Program-made: the position numbers and the translations under genes
The notes under the pieces: model-generated
Told to the model about the DNA's origin: nothing
Seen by the model: only the letters and a program-made list of their open reading frames with translations
Database searches by the model: none
In this document: piece by piece, positions 38,009 through 46,685 of the stretch
Layout of the letters: each line of letters opens with the position of its first letter
How positions within the stretch are numbered: the first letter of the stretch is position 1
From: Hyphomonadaceae bacterium BRH_c29
GTDB lineage: Bacteria > Pseudomonadota > Alphaproteobacteria > Caulobacterales > Hyphomonadaceae
Direction of reading: 5' to 3'
Length of the DNA stretch: 64,000 bases
Assembly (NCBI GenBank): GCA_000961695.1
Contig: LADW01000089.1
Location: forward strand, 86,644-150,643

Positions 38009-38617
38009 ATGGACCCCGTGATGGAAGTCATGATCCTCGCAGCTGTTGCGCTGTTTGTCCTGTCGCGCCTCTATCTGGCGCTGGGCAAAGGCGACAATAA
38101 TCGCCCCGTCAGCCGCACGACTCCGGCGTCTGCAAACGACGATGCGCCCGGACAGGCGAAGCCGCTGGATCTGCCACCCTCCGCCGCAGACCGCCCGATC
38201 TTTACCGGTCCGGCCGCTGCGGGCCTGGAAGACATCTATAATGCTGATCAGAGTTTCAGCACGCCTGCCTTCATGAGAGGCGCGCGCGCAGCTTACGAAA
38301 TCATCGTTTCGGCCTTTGCCCACGGGGATCGCGACAAGCTGCGACCCATGCTGGATGACGATGTCTACGAGGCCTGGGACGCTGCGATTGCGACCCGTGA
38401 CGCAGACCATGCCCCGTTCGAACTGCTTCGCATCAAGAAAGCAGAAATCGAAAGCGCAGAGCTGGATGGCACAATGGCGCGTGTTGCTGTTCGCTACGAA
38501 GCCGAGCTTGGTGATGGCGAGCTGGTGCGCACCGCGAAGGAAATCTGGACCTTTATGCGCAATGTCAGCGGAGGTGATCCGAACTGGATTCTCGATGATG
38601 TTGAGGTCGCAAACTAG
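38009..38617 (+). CDS. Tim44/TimA-domain inner-membrane protein
   Basis: A 202-residue protein with an N-terminal membrane helix (residues 5-22), a Pro/Ala linker and a Tim44 domain (AFMRGARAAYEIIVSAFAHGDRDKLRPML, MRNVSGGDPNWILDDVE). This is the bacterial TimA/Tim44 family found beside secB in alphaproteobacteria. In mitochondria Tim44 serves protein import; the bacterial role is unknown. AAGGA lies 13 bases before the ATG. Confidence 0.92.
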   Translation: MDPVMEVMILAAVALFVLSRLYLALGKGDNNRPVSRTTPASANDDAPGQAKPLDLPPSAADRPIFTGPAAAGLEDIYNADQSFSTPAFMRGARAAYEIIVSAFAHGDRDKLRPMLDDDVYEAWDAAIATRDADHAPFELLRIKKAEIESAELDGTMARVAVRYEAELGDGELVRTAKEIWTFMRNVSGGDPNWILDDVEVAN

Positions 38618-38676
38618 GCGCACCGTCTGAAATCTTTCGGGTGACACCCGCGCCGGAAGCACGCCATAAAGCGTGA

Positions 38677-39900
38677 ATGTGGTCGCGTTTCCGTTCGTTT
38701 GCTGTCCTGCTTGCTCTGGCTGCGTGCCAGACCCAGCCTGCGCCTATCACCATCATCACGCCGGAGCCTCTGCCGGGGCCGGCTCCTGTTGTGCAGCGGC
38801 CGCTTCCAGCCTGGGAATCGCCGACCGAATTTGCCGACCTTCCGAACTGGACCAATGTTGGCCTTGAGCCGGCGGTCAGCGCATTCAAACGGTCTTGTGA
38901 GAAGTTCGCTGACAAGAGTCTGAACGCGGGCCTGTCGTCTTCCGCGCCCTGGGCCGGGCGGGTGGAAGACTGGGCGGCGCCGTGCGGCTCTCTGGCGGCG
39001 GCCCGCAGTGATGATGAGGCCCGCGCCCTGATCGAGCAGGCGTTTGTGCCGATTGAAGTGCTCTCGCCCGATGGGGCCAGCCGGTTCACTGGCTATTTCG
39101 AGCCAACGTATGAAGCCCGGCGCACGCCGACGCCGCCTTTCACAGAACCGGTTCCCGCAATTCCCGCAGACCTGATCCCGAATGGCGGCCATCCGTTGCA
39201 GCGCCTGCCGAACGGCAAGACCCGCGCCTATCCAGCCCGGGCGCAGATCACGACCTCTGGCGTGCAGGCGATTGCCTACGCCCATCCGGCGGATGTGTTC
39301 TTCCTGCAGATCCAGGGATCGGGCCGCCTGAAATTTCCGGACGGCTCCACCATGAGAGCGGTTTACGCCGCGCATAATGGGCACGCGTTCAAGTCCACCG
39401 CGAACTGGCTGATCAGCACGGGGCGGATCAAAAGCGGCGAGGCCAGTATGCAGGGCATCCGCGCCTGGATGGACCGGGCAGGGCCGGCGGAAACCCGCAC
39501 CGCAATGAACCAGAACCCGCGTTTCGTGTTCTTCCGGGCCGAGGCTCAGGGCGATCCGTCGGTTGGGCCGGTGGGGGCAGAGGGTGTTCCGCTGACAGCG
39601 CTTGGTTCGATGGCGGTGGATACGAGCCTTCATGCGCTGGGCGTGCCGATGTTTGTTCAGACCTCTGCGCCGGGCCTTGGCGGGGATTGGTCTGGTCTTC
39701 TGATTGCGCAGGATACGGGCGGGGCGATCAAAGGCCCGGTGCGCGGCGACATCTATTTCGGCACCGGCCCGGCGGCGGGTGAGCGGGCCGGTACGATGAA
39801 TGCGCCCGGCCGGCTTTGGGTCTTCCTGCCGCGCGCGGTGGCCGAGCGGATGCGCGCGGAGGGCTATGCCAGCCTCGACTCTGCCCCGCACGCGCCGTAA
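38677..39900 (+). CDS. mltA: Membrane-bound lytic transglycosylase MltA
   Basis: A 407-residue murein-cleaving lipoprotein. Signal with lipobox LALAAC, then a Pro-rich spacer, the MltA domain (FTGYFEPTYEARRTP, VFFLQIQGSGRLKF) and a C-terminal 3D domain (PMFVQTSAPGLGGDWSGLLIAQDTGGAIKGPVRGDIYFG) with the catalytic Asp. It follows the Tim44-like gene and precedes smr, the standard order. Confidence 0.95.
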   Translation: MWSRFRSFAVLLALAACQTQPAPITIITPEPLPGPAPVVQRPLPAWESPTEFADLPNWTNVGLEPAVSAFKRSCEKFADKSLNAGLSSSAPWAGRVEDWAAPCGSLAAARSDDEARALIEQAFVPIEVLSPDGASRFTGYFEPTYEARRTPTPPFTEPVPAIPADLIPNGGHPLQRLPNGKTRAYPARAQITTSGVQAIAYAHPADVFFLQIQGSGRLKFPDGSTMRAVYAAHNGHAFKSTANWLISTGRIKSGEASMQGIRAWMDRAGPAETRTAMNQNPRFVFFRAEAQGDPSVGPVGAEGVPLTALGSMAVDTSLHALGVPMFVQTSAPGLGGDWSGLLIAQDTGGAIKGPVRGDIYFGTGPAAGERAGTMNAPGRLWVFLPRAVAERMRAEGYASLDSAPHAP

Positions 39901-39910
39901 GGGCCTTGCG

Positions 39911-40438
39911 ATGAGCCACCGGCGACTTTCCCCCGATGAAGCCCGTGCCTGGGCCCGCGTTGCGCGGACGGTGAAACCCATCGGTCCGAAGACGGAAGAC
40001 ATTGAAACTTTCATCGACGCGCTGGAACACGGCGAACCGGTCTTGCGCCGGGCTCTGCCCAAGCCTGCGCCCGCTGCGAAACCTGCGCCAAAGGCTGAGA
40101 AACAACCCGCCCCGCCGCAGAACCGGGCGAATGAAAAACGCGTTCGAAGGGGCAAGCTCGAACTGGCTGGCCGGTTTGATCTTCACGGCCACACGCAGCT
40201 GAGCGCCGAAGCGGCCTTGCCGGACTTCCTGTTTCGCAAACAGGCAGAAGGCGCGCGCTGTGTGCTGGTCATCACCGGCAAGGGGAAGGACGGGGAAGGG
40301 GTGCTGCGCCGCAATTTCCTCCGTTGGCTGGAGATGCCTGCAGCACGCTCACTGGTGACCGGCTATTCCGAAGCGCATCCCCGGCATGGCGGATCAGGGG
40401 CGTGGTATGTGTTCCTGAGGGCGCCAGCGGAGACATAG
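39911..40438 (+). CDS. Smr-domain nuclease-like protein
   Basis: A 175-residue protein with an N-terminal RLSPDEARAWARVARTVKP, a low-complexity Pro/Ala/Lys linker and a C-terminal Smr domain with DLHGHT and TGKGKDGEGVLRRN. Smr domains bind or nick nucleic acid. The start is ATG 39911; a longer frame into mltA is rejected. Confidence 0.93.
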   Translation: MSHRRLSPDEARAWARVARTVKPIGPKTEDIETFIDALEHGEPVLRRALPKPAPAAKPAPKAEKQPAPPQNRANEKRVRRGKLELAGRFDLHGHTQLSAEAALPDFLFRKQAEGARCVLVITGKGKDGEGVLRRNFLRWLEMPAARSLVTGYSEAHPRHGGSGAWYVFLRAPAET

Positions 40439-40874
40439 TGTTTCGGCCAGCACGAAAGGCCGGAGCGGCGGTTGCCGTCCGGTGGGTGTTCTTATCCTCC
40501 CCCGCTTGCGGGGGAGAATGATCGAGGGGCGGGCCGCGCACGCGTTCGCGGACCATATAAAAGACCGTATAAACACCATATAAGGACCGTATAAGCAGGC
40601 CACCGCCTTGCACGGGGAGAGAGTCCGGCAGATCGCTAGCCAGCGCCGGGCGAACCCAGCGCGGCACAAGCGGTGCTTCATGGGTGTAGAGATCATCCGG
40701 TTTTGGCGCATCAGCCAGATGCACGATCCGGATGTTCCCGAAACAATCCACTGCCAGCAGCGCCTCGCGCCCCGTCCGCAAATGCCAGAGGGCAAAGCGG
40801 ACAAGGTTCAGCCAGAGCCACGGCCAGAAGACCGGGATGACATGGTCATAGTAGGGGCGAAGGGCCGGATGCAT
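40272..40874 (-). CDS. Hypothetical protein with repeat-derived tail
   Basis: A 200-codon leftward frame with no recognised domain. The first ~125 residues look protein-like: a Trp/Leu-rich segment (FWPWLWLNLVRFALWHL) and a basic stretch. The rest reads through a GC-rich intergenic palindrome (about 40497-40516) and then antisense to smr (40272-40438), so the C-terminal third is probably not genuine or was acquired with the repeat. No ribosome-binding site precedes the ATG at 40874. If real, the gene may be a small membrane-associated protein. It sits in a region rich in repeats. Confidence 0.4.
   Translation of the reverse strand: MHPALRPYYDHVIPVFWPWLWLNLVRFALWHLRTGREALLAVDCFGNIRIVHLADAPKPDDLYTHEAPLVPRWVRPALASDLPDSLPVQGGGLLIRSLYGVYTVFYMVRERVRGPPLDHSPPQAGEDKNTHRTATAAPAFRAGRNTMSPLAPSGTHTTPLIRHAGDALRNSRSPVSVLQASPANGGNCGAAPLPRPSPCR
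40497..40516. repeat. Intergenic GC-rich palindrome
   Basis: CTCCCCCGC and its complement separated by TT. Such cytosine-rich palindromes recur between genes in related genomes and may act as terminators; here it lies just past smr. Confidence 0.65.
40551..40596. repeat. Four tandem 11-12 bp repeats (accRTATAA)
   Basis: Degenerate units containing ACCRTATAA begin at 40551, 40563, 40575 and 40586. They encode the Tyr-Val/Leu repeat of the hypothetical frame on the opposite strand (SLYGVYTVFYMV). Very AT-rich against a GC-rich background. Confidence 0.75.
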
Positions 40875-40924
40875 GCGCGGAGTGTGGCCCGGGTTTGAGT
40901 CCGGGAGGACAAGTTGGCTTTTCT

Positions 40925-40999
40925 TCCCTCACCCCTAGCCCCTTGTTCGGGCGATTGCAGGGCAATCGCTGATCCTCACAAGCCCAAAGGAGAGGGGGA
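40925..40999. repeat. REP-like nested palindromic element
   Basis: Inner GCGATTGC / GCAATCGC (40951-40958 and 40962-40969) is nested within CCTTGT ... ACAAGC and outer CCCTCACCCC ... AGGAGAGGGG. The layout matches intergenic REP-type repeats of related genomes. Confidence 0.7.
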
Positions 41000-41030
41000 T
41001 TGGTGCGGTGCTTTCCTCGCCCCCATGAAA

Positions 41031-41055
41031 AAAGCCGGCCACGAGGGCCGGCTTT
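41031..41055 (-). terminator. Terminator of trcR
   Basis: Ten-bp stem AAAGCCGGCC / GGCCGGCTTT with a 5-base loop, followed leftward by a U-run. It lies 21 bases past the trcR stop. Confidence 0.9.
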
Positions 41056-41075
41056 CTCAAAACAGTATCCTGGTT

Positions 41076-41753
41076 CTAGTTGAAGTCGCGGAAGACGTCG
41101 TCGGCGGAGACGTCTTTCTTGTGGGCGTCTTCTTCCTCTTCGTGTGCGTCGTAGCCAGCCGCATCGTCCATCGCCGGGGTGAGGCCGGGGCCTTCGGCGC
41201 GGAGGGCTTTTTCAGCGTCCATCTTGCGGCGCTTGTCAGCCGATTTCGAAATCACTTCGTCGAGTTCGATCTGGGTGCACAGGCCGAGCGTCACCGGGTC
41301 GACCGGACGGATGCTGGCAGAATTCCAGTGGCTCTTGTCGCGCACATTGTTGATCGTCGACTTGGTCGTGCCGATCAGTTTGGAGATCTGGGCGTCCGAC
41401 ACTTCCGGGTGGTTGCGGATGAACCAGGCGACGGCGTCCGGCTTGTCCTGGCGGCGGATGACCGGGGTGTAGCGGCTGCCTTTGCGTTTCGGCTGCGGGA
41501 TGTGGGCGATTTTCGACTCGGCGACTTTCAGGCGGTAGCTTTCGTCATTCTCGCCGCGCTGGATTTCCTCGCGCGAGAGGATGCCGCCGGCAATCGGGTC
41601 AACGCCGCGCATGTTTTCGGCGACGTCGCCATCGGCGATGCCTTTGACTTCGAGATGGTGCAGGCCGCAGAAACCGGCGATCTGCGCGAAGGTGAGGCTG
41701 GTATTGTCGAGCAGCCAGACGGCGGTGGCCTTAGGCATGAGAACTTCGGACAT
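41076..41753 (-). CDS. TrcR / DUF1013 transcription cofactor
   Basis: A 225-residue protein of the DUF1013 family: N-terminal TAVWLLDNTSLTFAQIAGFCGLHHLEVKGIADGD, then DPIAGGILSREEI and a helix-turn-helix-like SDAQISKLIGTTKSTINNVRDKSHWN. Its Caulobacter homologue TrcR tracks with RNA polymerase and coordinates cell-cycle transcription. The C-terminal tail is acidic (HEEEEDAHKKD). A GGGAG precedes the ATG. It is independent of its neighbours. Confidence 0.9.
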   Translation of the reverse strand: MSEVLMPKATAVWLLDNTSLTFAQIAGFCGLHHLEVKGIADGDVAENMRGVDPIAGGILSREEIQRGENDESYRLKVAESKIAHIPQPKRKGSRYTPVIRRQDKPDAVAWFIRNHPEVSDAQISKLIGTTKSTINNVRDKSHWNSASIRPVDPVTLGLCTQIELDEVISKSADKRRKMDAEKALRAEGPGLTPAMDDAAGYDAHEEEEDAHKKDVSADDVFRDFN

Positions 41754-41890
41754 TGGGGGGCTCCCTGAAGTGATTTATTTGCCGCCTGAAATGCAGCCGC
41801 CCGACACATCGTGCCGGGCGGATGAGGTCAGGCGTGCTGATCCTTGCCCTTCTTATAAGCACTCGCTTGGAAAAAGGGAAGGAGTGCGGC

Positions 41891-42355
41891 TCACCAAAGC
41901 TCTTCTATCCGCATCAGCTTCCCGTCGCTTACGGAAAAGACGATCAGGAGCCGCCGCGCTTCCGATGGCAAACAGGCGCCGTCAGACTGCATTCCGGACG
42001 CATATTCCACCGCATAATGGTCGATTCCGGGAATGGCATTGGTGATGGCGAGACAGAAACCGGCCGGTTCGCTGTACTCACCTGCCTGCTGGTTCCGCAG
42101 AAAGGCATCGCGCCACGTATCGAGATCGAATTCGGCCTCGTATGCGACATGAACATAGTGGACGTCCTCTGCCATGAGGGCGAGGAATGCAGCCACATCC
42201 TCCGGGGAAGACCCGGCCCGGTAAATGGCCGCCAATCTGTCGAAATACTCAGTGACAACCGGCGGAACATTCCTGTTTGAGGGCGGCGGCACGGCTGTGT
42301 GCTGGCAGGCAACGGACGAAGCGGCAAGCAGGGCAGCAATAAGCGGCCTCACCAT
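41891..42355 (-). CDS. SnoaL-like lipoprotein
   Basis: A 154-residue protein with a lipobox (ASSVAC) and an NTF2/SnoaL-like fold: DRLAAIYRAGSSPEDVAAFLALMAEDVHYVHVAYEAEFD and a C-terminal RLLIVFSVSDGKLMRIEELW. This fold binds small polyketide-like ligands or acts as a scaffold. Overlaps the quinone oxidoreductase gene by 7 bases and is likely co-transcribed with it. Confidence 0.8.
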   Translation of the reverse strand: MVRPLIAALLAASSVACQHTAVPPPSNRNVPPVVTEYFDRLAAIYRAGSSPEDVAAFLALMAEDVHYVHVAYEAEFDLDTWRDAFLRNQQAGEYSEPAGFCLAITNAIPGIDHYAVEYASGMQSDGACLPSEARRLLIVFSVSDGKLMRIEELW

Positions 42356-43323
42356 GCGAGGAGGATCTTTCCGCTATGGGTTCCGGACGCCATCAGCTGG
42401 TGGGCCTGATCGGCTTCGCTGGCGGGGAATACCTTGTGCAGCACCGGAATGATGGCGCCGCTGGCGACATGCGGCCAAAAATCGGCCTCGACGGCGTCCC
42501 GGATACGCTTTTTCTCCGGCACAGGCCGGGCGCGCAGCGTTGTGGCGGCCAGCGTCAGGCGCTTCATCAGGACGGGCGCGAAGTTCACATTGGCGACGAA
42601 ACCGTTCTGATAGGCGATATTGATGATGCGCCCGTCTGGATTGGCGGCGGAAATGTTCTTCTGGATATAGTCGCCGCCGACCATGTCGAGCGTCACGTCG
42701 GCGCCGCCTTCGGCTTTGACGATCTCGGCGAAATCCTCGGTCTTGTAGTTGATCGCACGGGTCGCGCCGAGGCTGGTGGCTAGGAGGCATTTCTCCGGCG
42801 TGCCGGCCGTCGCGAAGACTTTGGCAGCGCCGGCGACGCGGGCCATCTGGATCGCCATCACGCCGATGCCGCTGGTGGCGCCATGGCAGAGGAAGTTCTC
42901 GCCGGCTTTCAGGCCCACCCGGTCAAAGACATTGGCCCAGACCGTCATCATGGCTTCCGGCAGACAGGCGGCCTGGTCGAGGCTCATACTGTCCGGCACG
43001 GGGAAGACGGAGCCTTCGTCCACTGCAACATATTCAGCGTATCCGCCGCCAGCCAGCAGGGCGCAGACCCGGTCGCCGGCTTTCCAGCGCGTGACGGCGC
43101 TGCCGACGGCTTCGACTGTGCCGGAAATTTCCAGGCCGAGGATCTTGGAGGCGCCCGGAGGGGCGGGATAGGCGCCTGCGCGCTGGACCAGATCGGCCCG
43201 GTTCAGGCCGGAAAAGGCGGTCTTTACGAGGATCTCGCCTGGCCCCGGTTCGGGCCGCGCGGTGTCGGCCAGATAAAGCGGCCCATCCTGTTCGATTTCG
43301 ACGGCTTTCATCATCTGGCTCAT
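42349..43323 (-). CDS. NAD(P)H-quinone oxidoreductase (PIG3/QOR type)
   Basis: A 324-residue medium-chain dehydrogenase/reductase. GroES-like N-terminal half (SGLNRADLVQRAGAYPAPPGASKILGLEISGTVEAVG), then the NADPH-binding half (GATSGIGVMAIQMARVAGAAKVFATAGT). It has the PIG3 pattern and no zinc ligands. The start is ATG 43323 with GGAG 9 bases upstream; a longer frame to 43353 adds ten residues. Likely detoxifies quinones or reactive carbonyls. Confidence 0.93.
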   Translation of the reverse strand: MSQMMKAVEIEQDGPLYLADTARPEPGPGEILVKTAFSGLNRADLVQRAGAYPAPPGASKILGLEISGTVEAVGSAVTRWKAGDRVCALLAGGGYAEYVAVDEGSVFPVPDSMSLDQAACLPEAMMTVWANVFDRVGLKAGENFLCHGATSGIGVMAIQMARVAGAAKVFATAGTPEKCLLATSLGATRAINYKTEDFAEIVKAEGGADVTLDMVGGDYIQKNISAANPDGRIINIAYQNGFVANVNFAPVLMKRLTLAATTLRARPVPEKKRIRDAVEADFWPHVASGAIIPVLHKVFPASEADQAHQLMASGTHSGKILLAW

Positions 43324-43404
43324 GTGTGCGACTCCCGTGTTGAGGAGTCGCATGTAGTGCGCATTTCTGCTTTGATGAACCCCGAACCGGACATGGAGGC
43401 GAAG

Positions 43405-43590
43405 ATGGCGATTTCAGATGAAGAGCCGATCCTCGTGAATAAAGCGCAGACGCTGGATCAGATGTCTGTGGAGGAACTTGAACAGCGGATTGCGGCGCTG
43501 AAACTTGCGATTGAGGATTGTGAGATCCAGATCGCGAAGAAACAGGCGCAGAAATCGGCGGCAGACGCCCTGTTCGGTGGCGGCGATTAA
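43405..43590 (+). CDS. DUF1192 small protein
   Basis: A 61-residue coiled-coil-type protein (SVEELEQRIAALKLAIEDCEIQIAKKQAQKSAADALF), matching DUF1192, found across alphaproteobacteria. I take ATG 43405, with GGAGG 5 bases upstream; ATG 43375 is an alternative. Function unknown. It precedes DUF1465, the usual pair. Confidence 0.85.
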   Translation: MAISDEEPILVNKAQTLDQMSVEELEQRIAALKLAIEDCEIQIAKKQAQKSAADALFGGGD

Positions 43591-43652
43591 GCGAAACTAA
43601 ACACCGTCAGGGTTAATATGAGCATTGGTGTCCAGAGTATCGGGGACAAGGT

Positions 43653-44201
43653 ATGGCAGTGAAGCAATCTCACGGCGATGACATGAGCGTGTCCGACGGG
43701 TTCACCGGCGGGAAGCTGTTCGATACCGTTTTCACGCGCGGCATGGCGCTTGTGGAAGAGACGGCCACCTATCTGGATGGGCCGGGCCGTGAACAGGCCA
43801 GAACGCTCGACCGCGAACCGGGGCTGACTTACGCCGCCTGGAGCATGGAGCTGACGACGCGCCTGATGCAGGCCGCGAGCTGGCTGGTCATGCAGAAAGC
43901 CGTACGCGATGGCGAGATGAAGCGCGATGACGCGGCCGCCAAGAAATACCGCATACGGAGAGAGGATCCGCCGCTCGACGCCAGCGCCCAGCAGGGGCGA
44001 GGCCTGTCGCCGCGCTTCCTGGAACTGGTGGAGCGGTCTGAAGCCCTGTTCGAGCAGATCTGCCGGCTGGATCAGGCGCTTTACGGCACACCGGCGCGGG
44101 ATGCGTCGACCAATACGGTCTCAGACCAGATCGCCCAGCTTCAGAAAGCCGCCGAAACCGGCGCGTTTGATCCGCTGATGGTCTGGAACCGCGGCCGCTA
44201 G
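43653..44201 (+). CDS. DUF1465 family protein
   Basis: A 182-residue protein of the conserved alphaproteobacterial DUF1465 family: FTRGMALVEETATYLDGPGREQARTL, YAAWSMELTTRLMQAASWLV and RFLELVERSEALFEQICRLDQALY. Helical throughout, cytoplasmic, function unknown. Paired with DUF1192 upstream. Overlaps the convergent acyltransferase gene by 4 bases. Confidence 0.9.
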   Translation: MAVKQSHGDDMSVSDGFTGGKLFDTVFTRGMALVEETATYLDGPGREQARTLDREPGLTYAAWSMELTTRLMQAASWLVMQKAVRDGEMKRDDAAAKKYRIRREDPPLDASAQQGRGLSPRFLELVERSEALFEQICRLDQALYGTPARDASTNTVSDQIAQLQKAAETGAFDPLMVWNRGR

Positions 44202-45247
44202 GCTTCCGGCATTGCCGAAGTGAGCAGGCTGCCGCGCTGGGCCGTGCGGGAGGGTTTGATCCGCAGCGCCATTGGCCGGACATAGAACAGCTTCAGAGGC
44301 GTCTCCATCGCGAGCCGGTGCATACCGAGCGCGATCACGAGTGTGGCGGCGCCGATGGCCAGCGAGGCTGCGCCCGCATCGGCAAAGATCCCGCTCATGT
44401 GTACCAGTGTCAGCAGAATCTGCAGGGGCGCGAAGAAGCCGAGATAGATCGCCATGGACCGGCGGCCTGCATCGCCGATGAAATGTGCGGCGGGCAGGGC
44501 CGCCAGCAGGACGCCCGCGCCGATCAGGGCGAATGTGCCCGCAAAGCCGAGGATCAGCGAGACGAGCGGCAGGCCGGCAATGCCGAGGGCGACAAAGGCC
44601 GTGTGGATCGCGGCCCAGACGGCGAGGCCTGTGATGAGGTCTTTTTTGCGATCGGCAGCGCCAAGGGCGAAGCGGAAGGCCAGCGGTGCGCCGGCATAGC
44701 CTGCGAAGAAAAAGACATAGTATTGCGCGAAATGGTCGGCGACGGACCATCCGGTGTTGAAGAGGCCGGCGGCGGAGACGACTTGTAACAGGGCAGCGGC
44801 AGCAAGGACGCGCACGGCTCTGGTCCGGCGCACAAGGCGCGTGACGATGTAGAAGATTGCCAGCTCATGGATGAACCAGAGCGGGCTGTCCGGGGCGGCC
44901 CAACCGGAGAGGTAGACGCGGGCGAGTTCCGCCGGGCCATGCACAACGGCGCCGGCATGCAGGAACACGGTCTCCACCGCGAGCCAGATCGCGAAGAAAT
45001 ACGCCAGATGCAGGACTTTGCGGTCGAAATAAGCCGGGGCTGAGCCGAAGATTGCGCGGTGGAGGAACAGGCCCGCAATGACGAAGAAAGCGGGCACCGT
45101 GAACGGATTTGCCCACGCGGCGAGGCCCTGCATCCAGTTCCCGCCGGTGTCTGCGCCGCCATATCCGAGTGCTGCCGCGCTCAGCACGACAAGAATGATG
45201 CCGAGGCCTTTGGAATGATCGATCCAGGCAATGCGTCCGGTAGGCAT
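44198..45247 (-). CDS. Acyltransferase family membrane protein
   Basis: A 349-residue protein with about ten membrane helices and the acyltransferase-3-like start RIAWIDHSKGLGIILVVL, conserved DHSKG and FFVIAGLFLHR. Members acylate membrane sugars or exported glycans. The adjacent TetR gene at 45327, in the same direction, may control it. Substrate unknown. Confidence 0.86.
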   Translation of the reverse strand: MPTGRIAWIDHSKGLGIILVVLSAAALGYGGADTGGNWMQGLAAWANPFTVPAFFVIAGLFLHRAIFGSAPAYFDRKVLHLAYFFAIWLAVETVFLHAGAVVHGPAELARVYLSGWAAPDSPLWFIHELAIFYIVTRLVRRTRAVRVLAAAALLQVVSAAGLFNTGWSVADHFAQYYVFFFAGYAGAPLAFRFALGAADRKKDLITGLAVWAAIHTAFVALGIAGLPLVSLILGFAGTFALIGAGVLLAALPAAHFIGDAGRRSMAIYLGFFAPLQILLTLVHMSGIFADAGAASLAIGAATLVIALGMHRLAMETPLKLFYVRPMALRIKPSRTAQRGSLLTSAMPEA

Positions 45248-45326
45248 GGCGAGCTTCCTCCACTCTTTGGGGAAGTGCGCTGCAAGATTCGTGCTGGAAG
45301 CGAAGCCGACAAGGCCCCGAAAGGGG

Positions 45327-45926
45327 TCAGATCGTCGAATAGACGCGCAAAGCGTTGCGGGCCTGCTCGACGCTGAAGCCTTCTTTCACGGGCGCGCGCA
45401 TCACACAGATGCGGTGCCAGAGGGGGCCAAGCAGCTGTTCGATGACTTCATCGAGGTCGAAATCGCGCCGGATCACGCGTTTTGTCGACAGTTCGGCCAG
45501 GACCATGCGCATCGGCTGGCGGATGTCGCGATACATCCAGGCGCGCCAGGCTTCGCCGGCATGTTGGTCATCGGCGGCCGCCATCAGGGCGCCGCGCAGC
45601 ACGGCATGGCCGCTGCCGGTCCGGGCGGCGGCTTCCAGCGGCACGATGAGGGCGGCGATCCGCTCCTGCGGGTCGCGCCCGCCATCGGGGCTGTCGGGCA
45701 CCAGTGCCAGCGCCGCATCCACGCACATGGCACCGATCGAGGGCCACCAGCGGTAAATCGTCTGCTTCGAGGCGCTCGCCCGCTTGGCCACGGAATCGAC
45801 GCTGAACGTGCGCCAGCCATTCTCGGCCAGCTCTGCGCGGGTCGCCTCAAGGATGGCCGCGCGGGATTCCTCGCTGCGGGAAGCGCCCTTGCGGGACGTT
45901 TTCGGCTCGCTGGCTTCGGTGGACAT
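45327..45926 (-). CDS. TetR-family regulator
   Basis: A 199-residue repressor-type protein. The N-terminal helix-turn-helix is ESRAAILEATRAELAENGWRTFSVDSVAKRASASKQTIYRWWPS. The C-terminal ligand-binding part is family-variable (TetR_C). The start is ATG 45926, with GGGAG about 9 bases upstream. It probably controls itself and the downstream acyltransferase gene; target and ligand are unknown. Confidence 0.92.
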   Translation of the reverse strand: MSTEASEPKTSRKGASRSEESRAAILEATRAELAENGWRTFSVDSVAKRASASKQTIYRWWPSIGAMCVDAALALVPDSPDGGRDPQERIAALIVPLEAAARTGSGHAVLRGALMAAADDQHAGEAWRAWMYRDIRQPMRMVLAELSTKRVIRRDFDLDEVIEQLLGPLWHRICVMRAPVKEGFSVEQARNALRVYSTI

Positions 45927-46061
45927 TCGCACTATCTCCCTGGCCGGTACTGAAGGCCATGTTTTGAGAGTCTAACGCAAACCAGTAAACAATGTCCGAT
46001 TCACAATTGCGAGTTCTGCCGTATGCAGTAGTGAAACGGCCTCAGATACGGGATTTTGACC

Positions 46062-46685
46062 ATGAGAACGATTGAGCAGCTGATTGAGGGATACCGGCGC
46101 TTTCGGGCCGGCGTTTATGCTGAGCAAGCCGCCCTCTACCGGGACCTTGGCGAAGGGCAGAGCCCGGCCATCATGCTGATCGCCTGCGCCGACAGCCGGG
46201 CCGAACCGTCAGACATTTTTGCTGCGGCGCCGGGACAGTTGTTCGTCGTGCGCAACGTGGCCAATCTGGTGCCGCCCTATATGCCGGACGGCAAGCTGCA
46301 CGGTGTCAGCGCGGCCCTTGAATATGCAGTTAACGTCCTGAAAGTAGAGCATATTGTGGTGATGGGCCATGGTGGCTGCGGCGGGATTCAGGCCTCGCTG
46401 GCAGGCGGTGACAATCCGGACATCGGCGAGTTCGTGACGCCCTGGGTGTCACTGCTGGATGAGGCGCGCCAACGGGTGCTTGAGTCCGATCCGATCAATC
46501 CCCAATACGCGCTGGAGCTGGAGGGGATCGAATCCTCGCTCGCCAATCTGATGAGCTTCCCTTTCGTGCGCAGATCTGTCGAAGCCGGCACGCTCACCCT
46601 GCATGGCGCCTGGTTTGCGATCAAACATGGTGAACTTCACTGGCGGAACGGCAAAACCGGCCGGTTTGAAATTGTTGCGCCCTGA
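46062..46685 (+). CDS. Beta-class carbonic anhydrase
   Basis: A 207-residue enzyme that interconverts CO2 and bicarbonate. Zinc ligands Cys42 in ACADSRAEPSD, then His103 and Cys106 in HGGCGG, with the Asp44-Arg46 dyad that distinguishes the beta class. N-terminal helix TIEQLIEGYRRFR. The start is ATG 46062 with GGGA upstream. Stop codons of this gene and of the convergent LysE gene abut directly. Confidence 0.95.
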   Translation: MRTIEQLIEGYRRFRAGVYAEQAALYRDLGEGQSPAIMLIACADSRAEPSDIFAAAPGQLFVVRNVANLVPPYMPDGKLHGVSAALEYAVNVLKVEHIVVMGHGGCGGIQASLAGGDNPDIGEFVTPWVSLLDEARQRVLESDPINPQYALELEGIESSLANLMSFPFVRRSVEAGTLTLHGAWFAIKHGELHWRNGKTGRFEIVAP

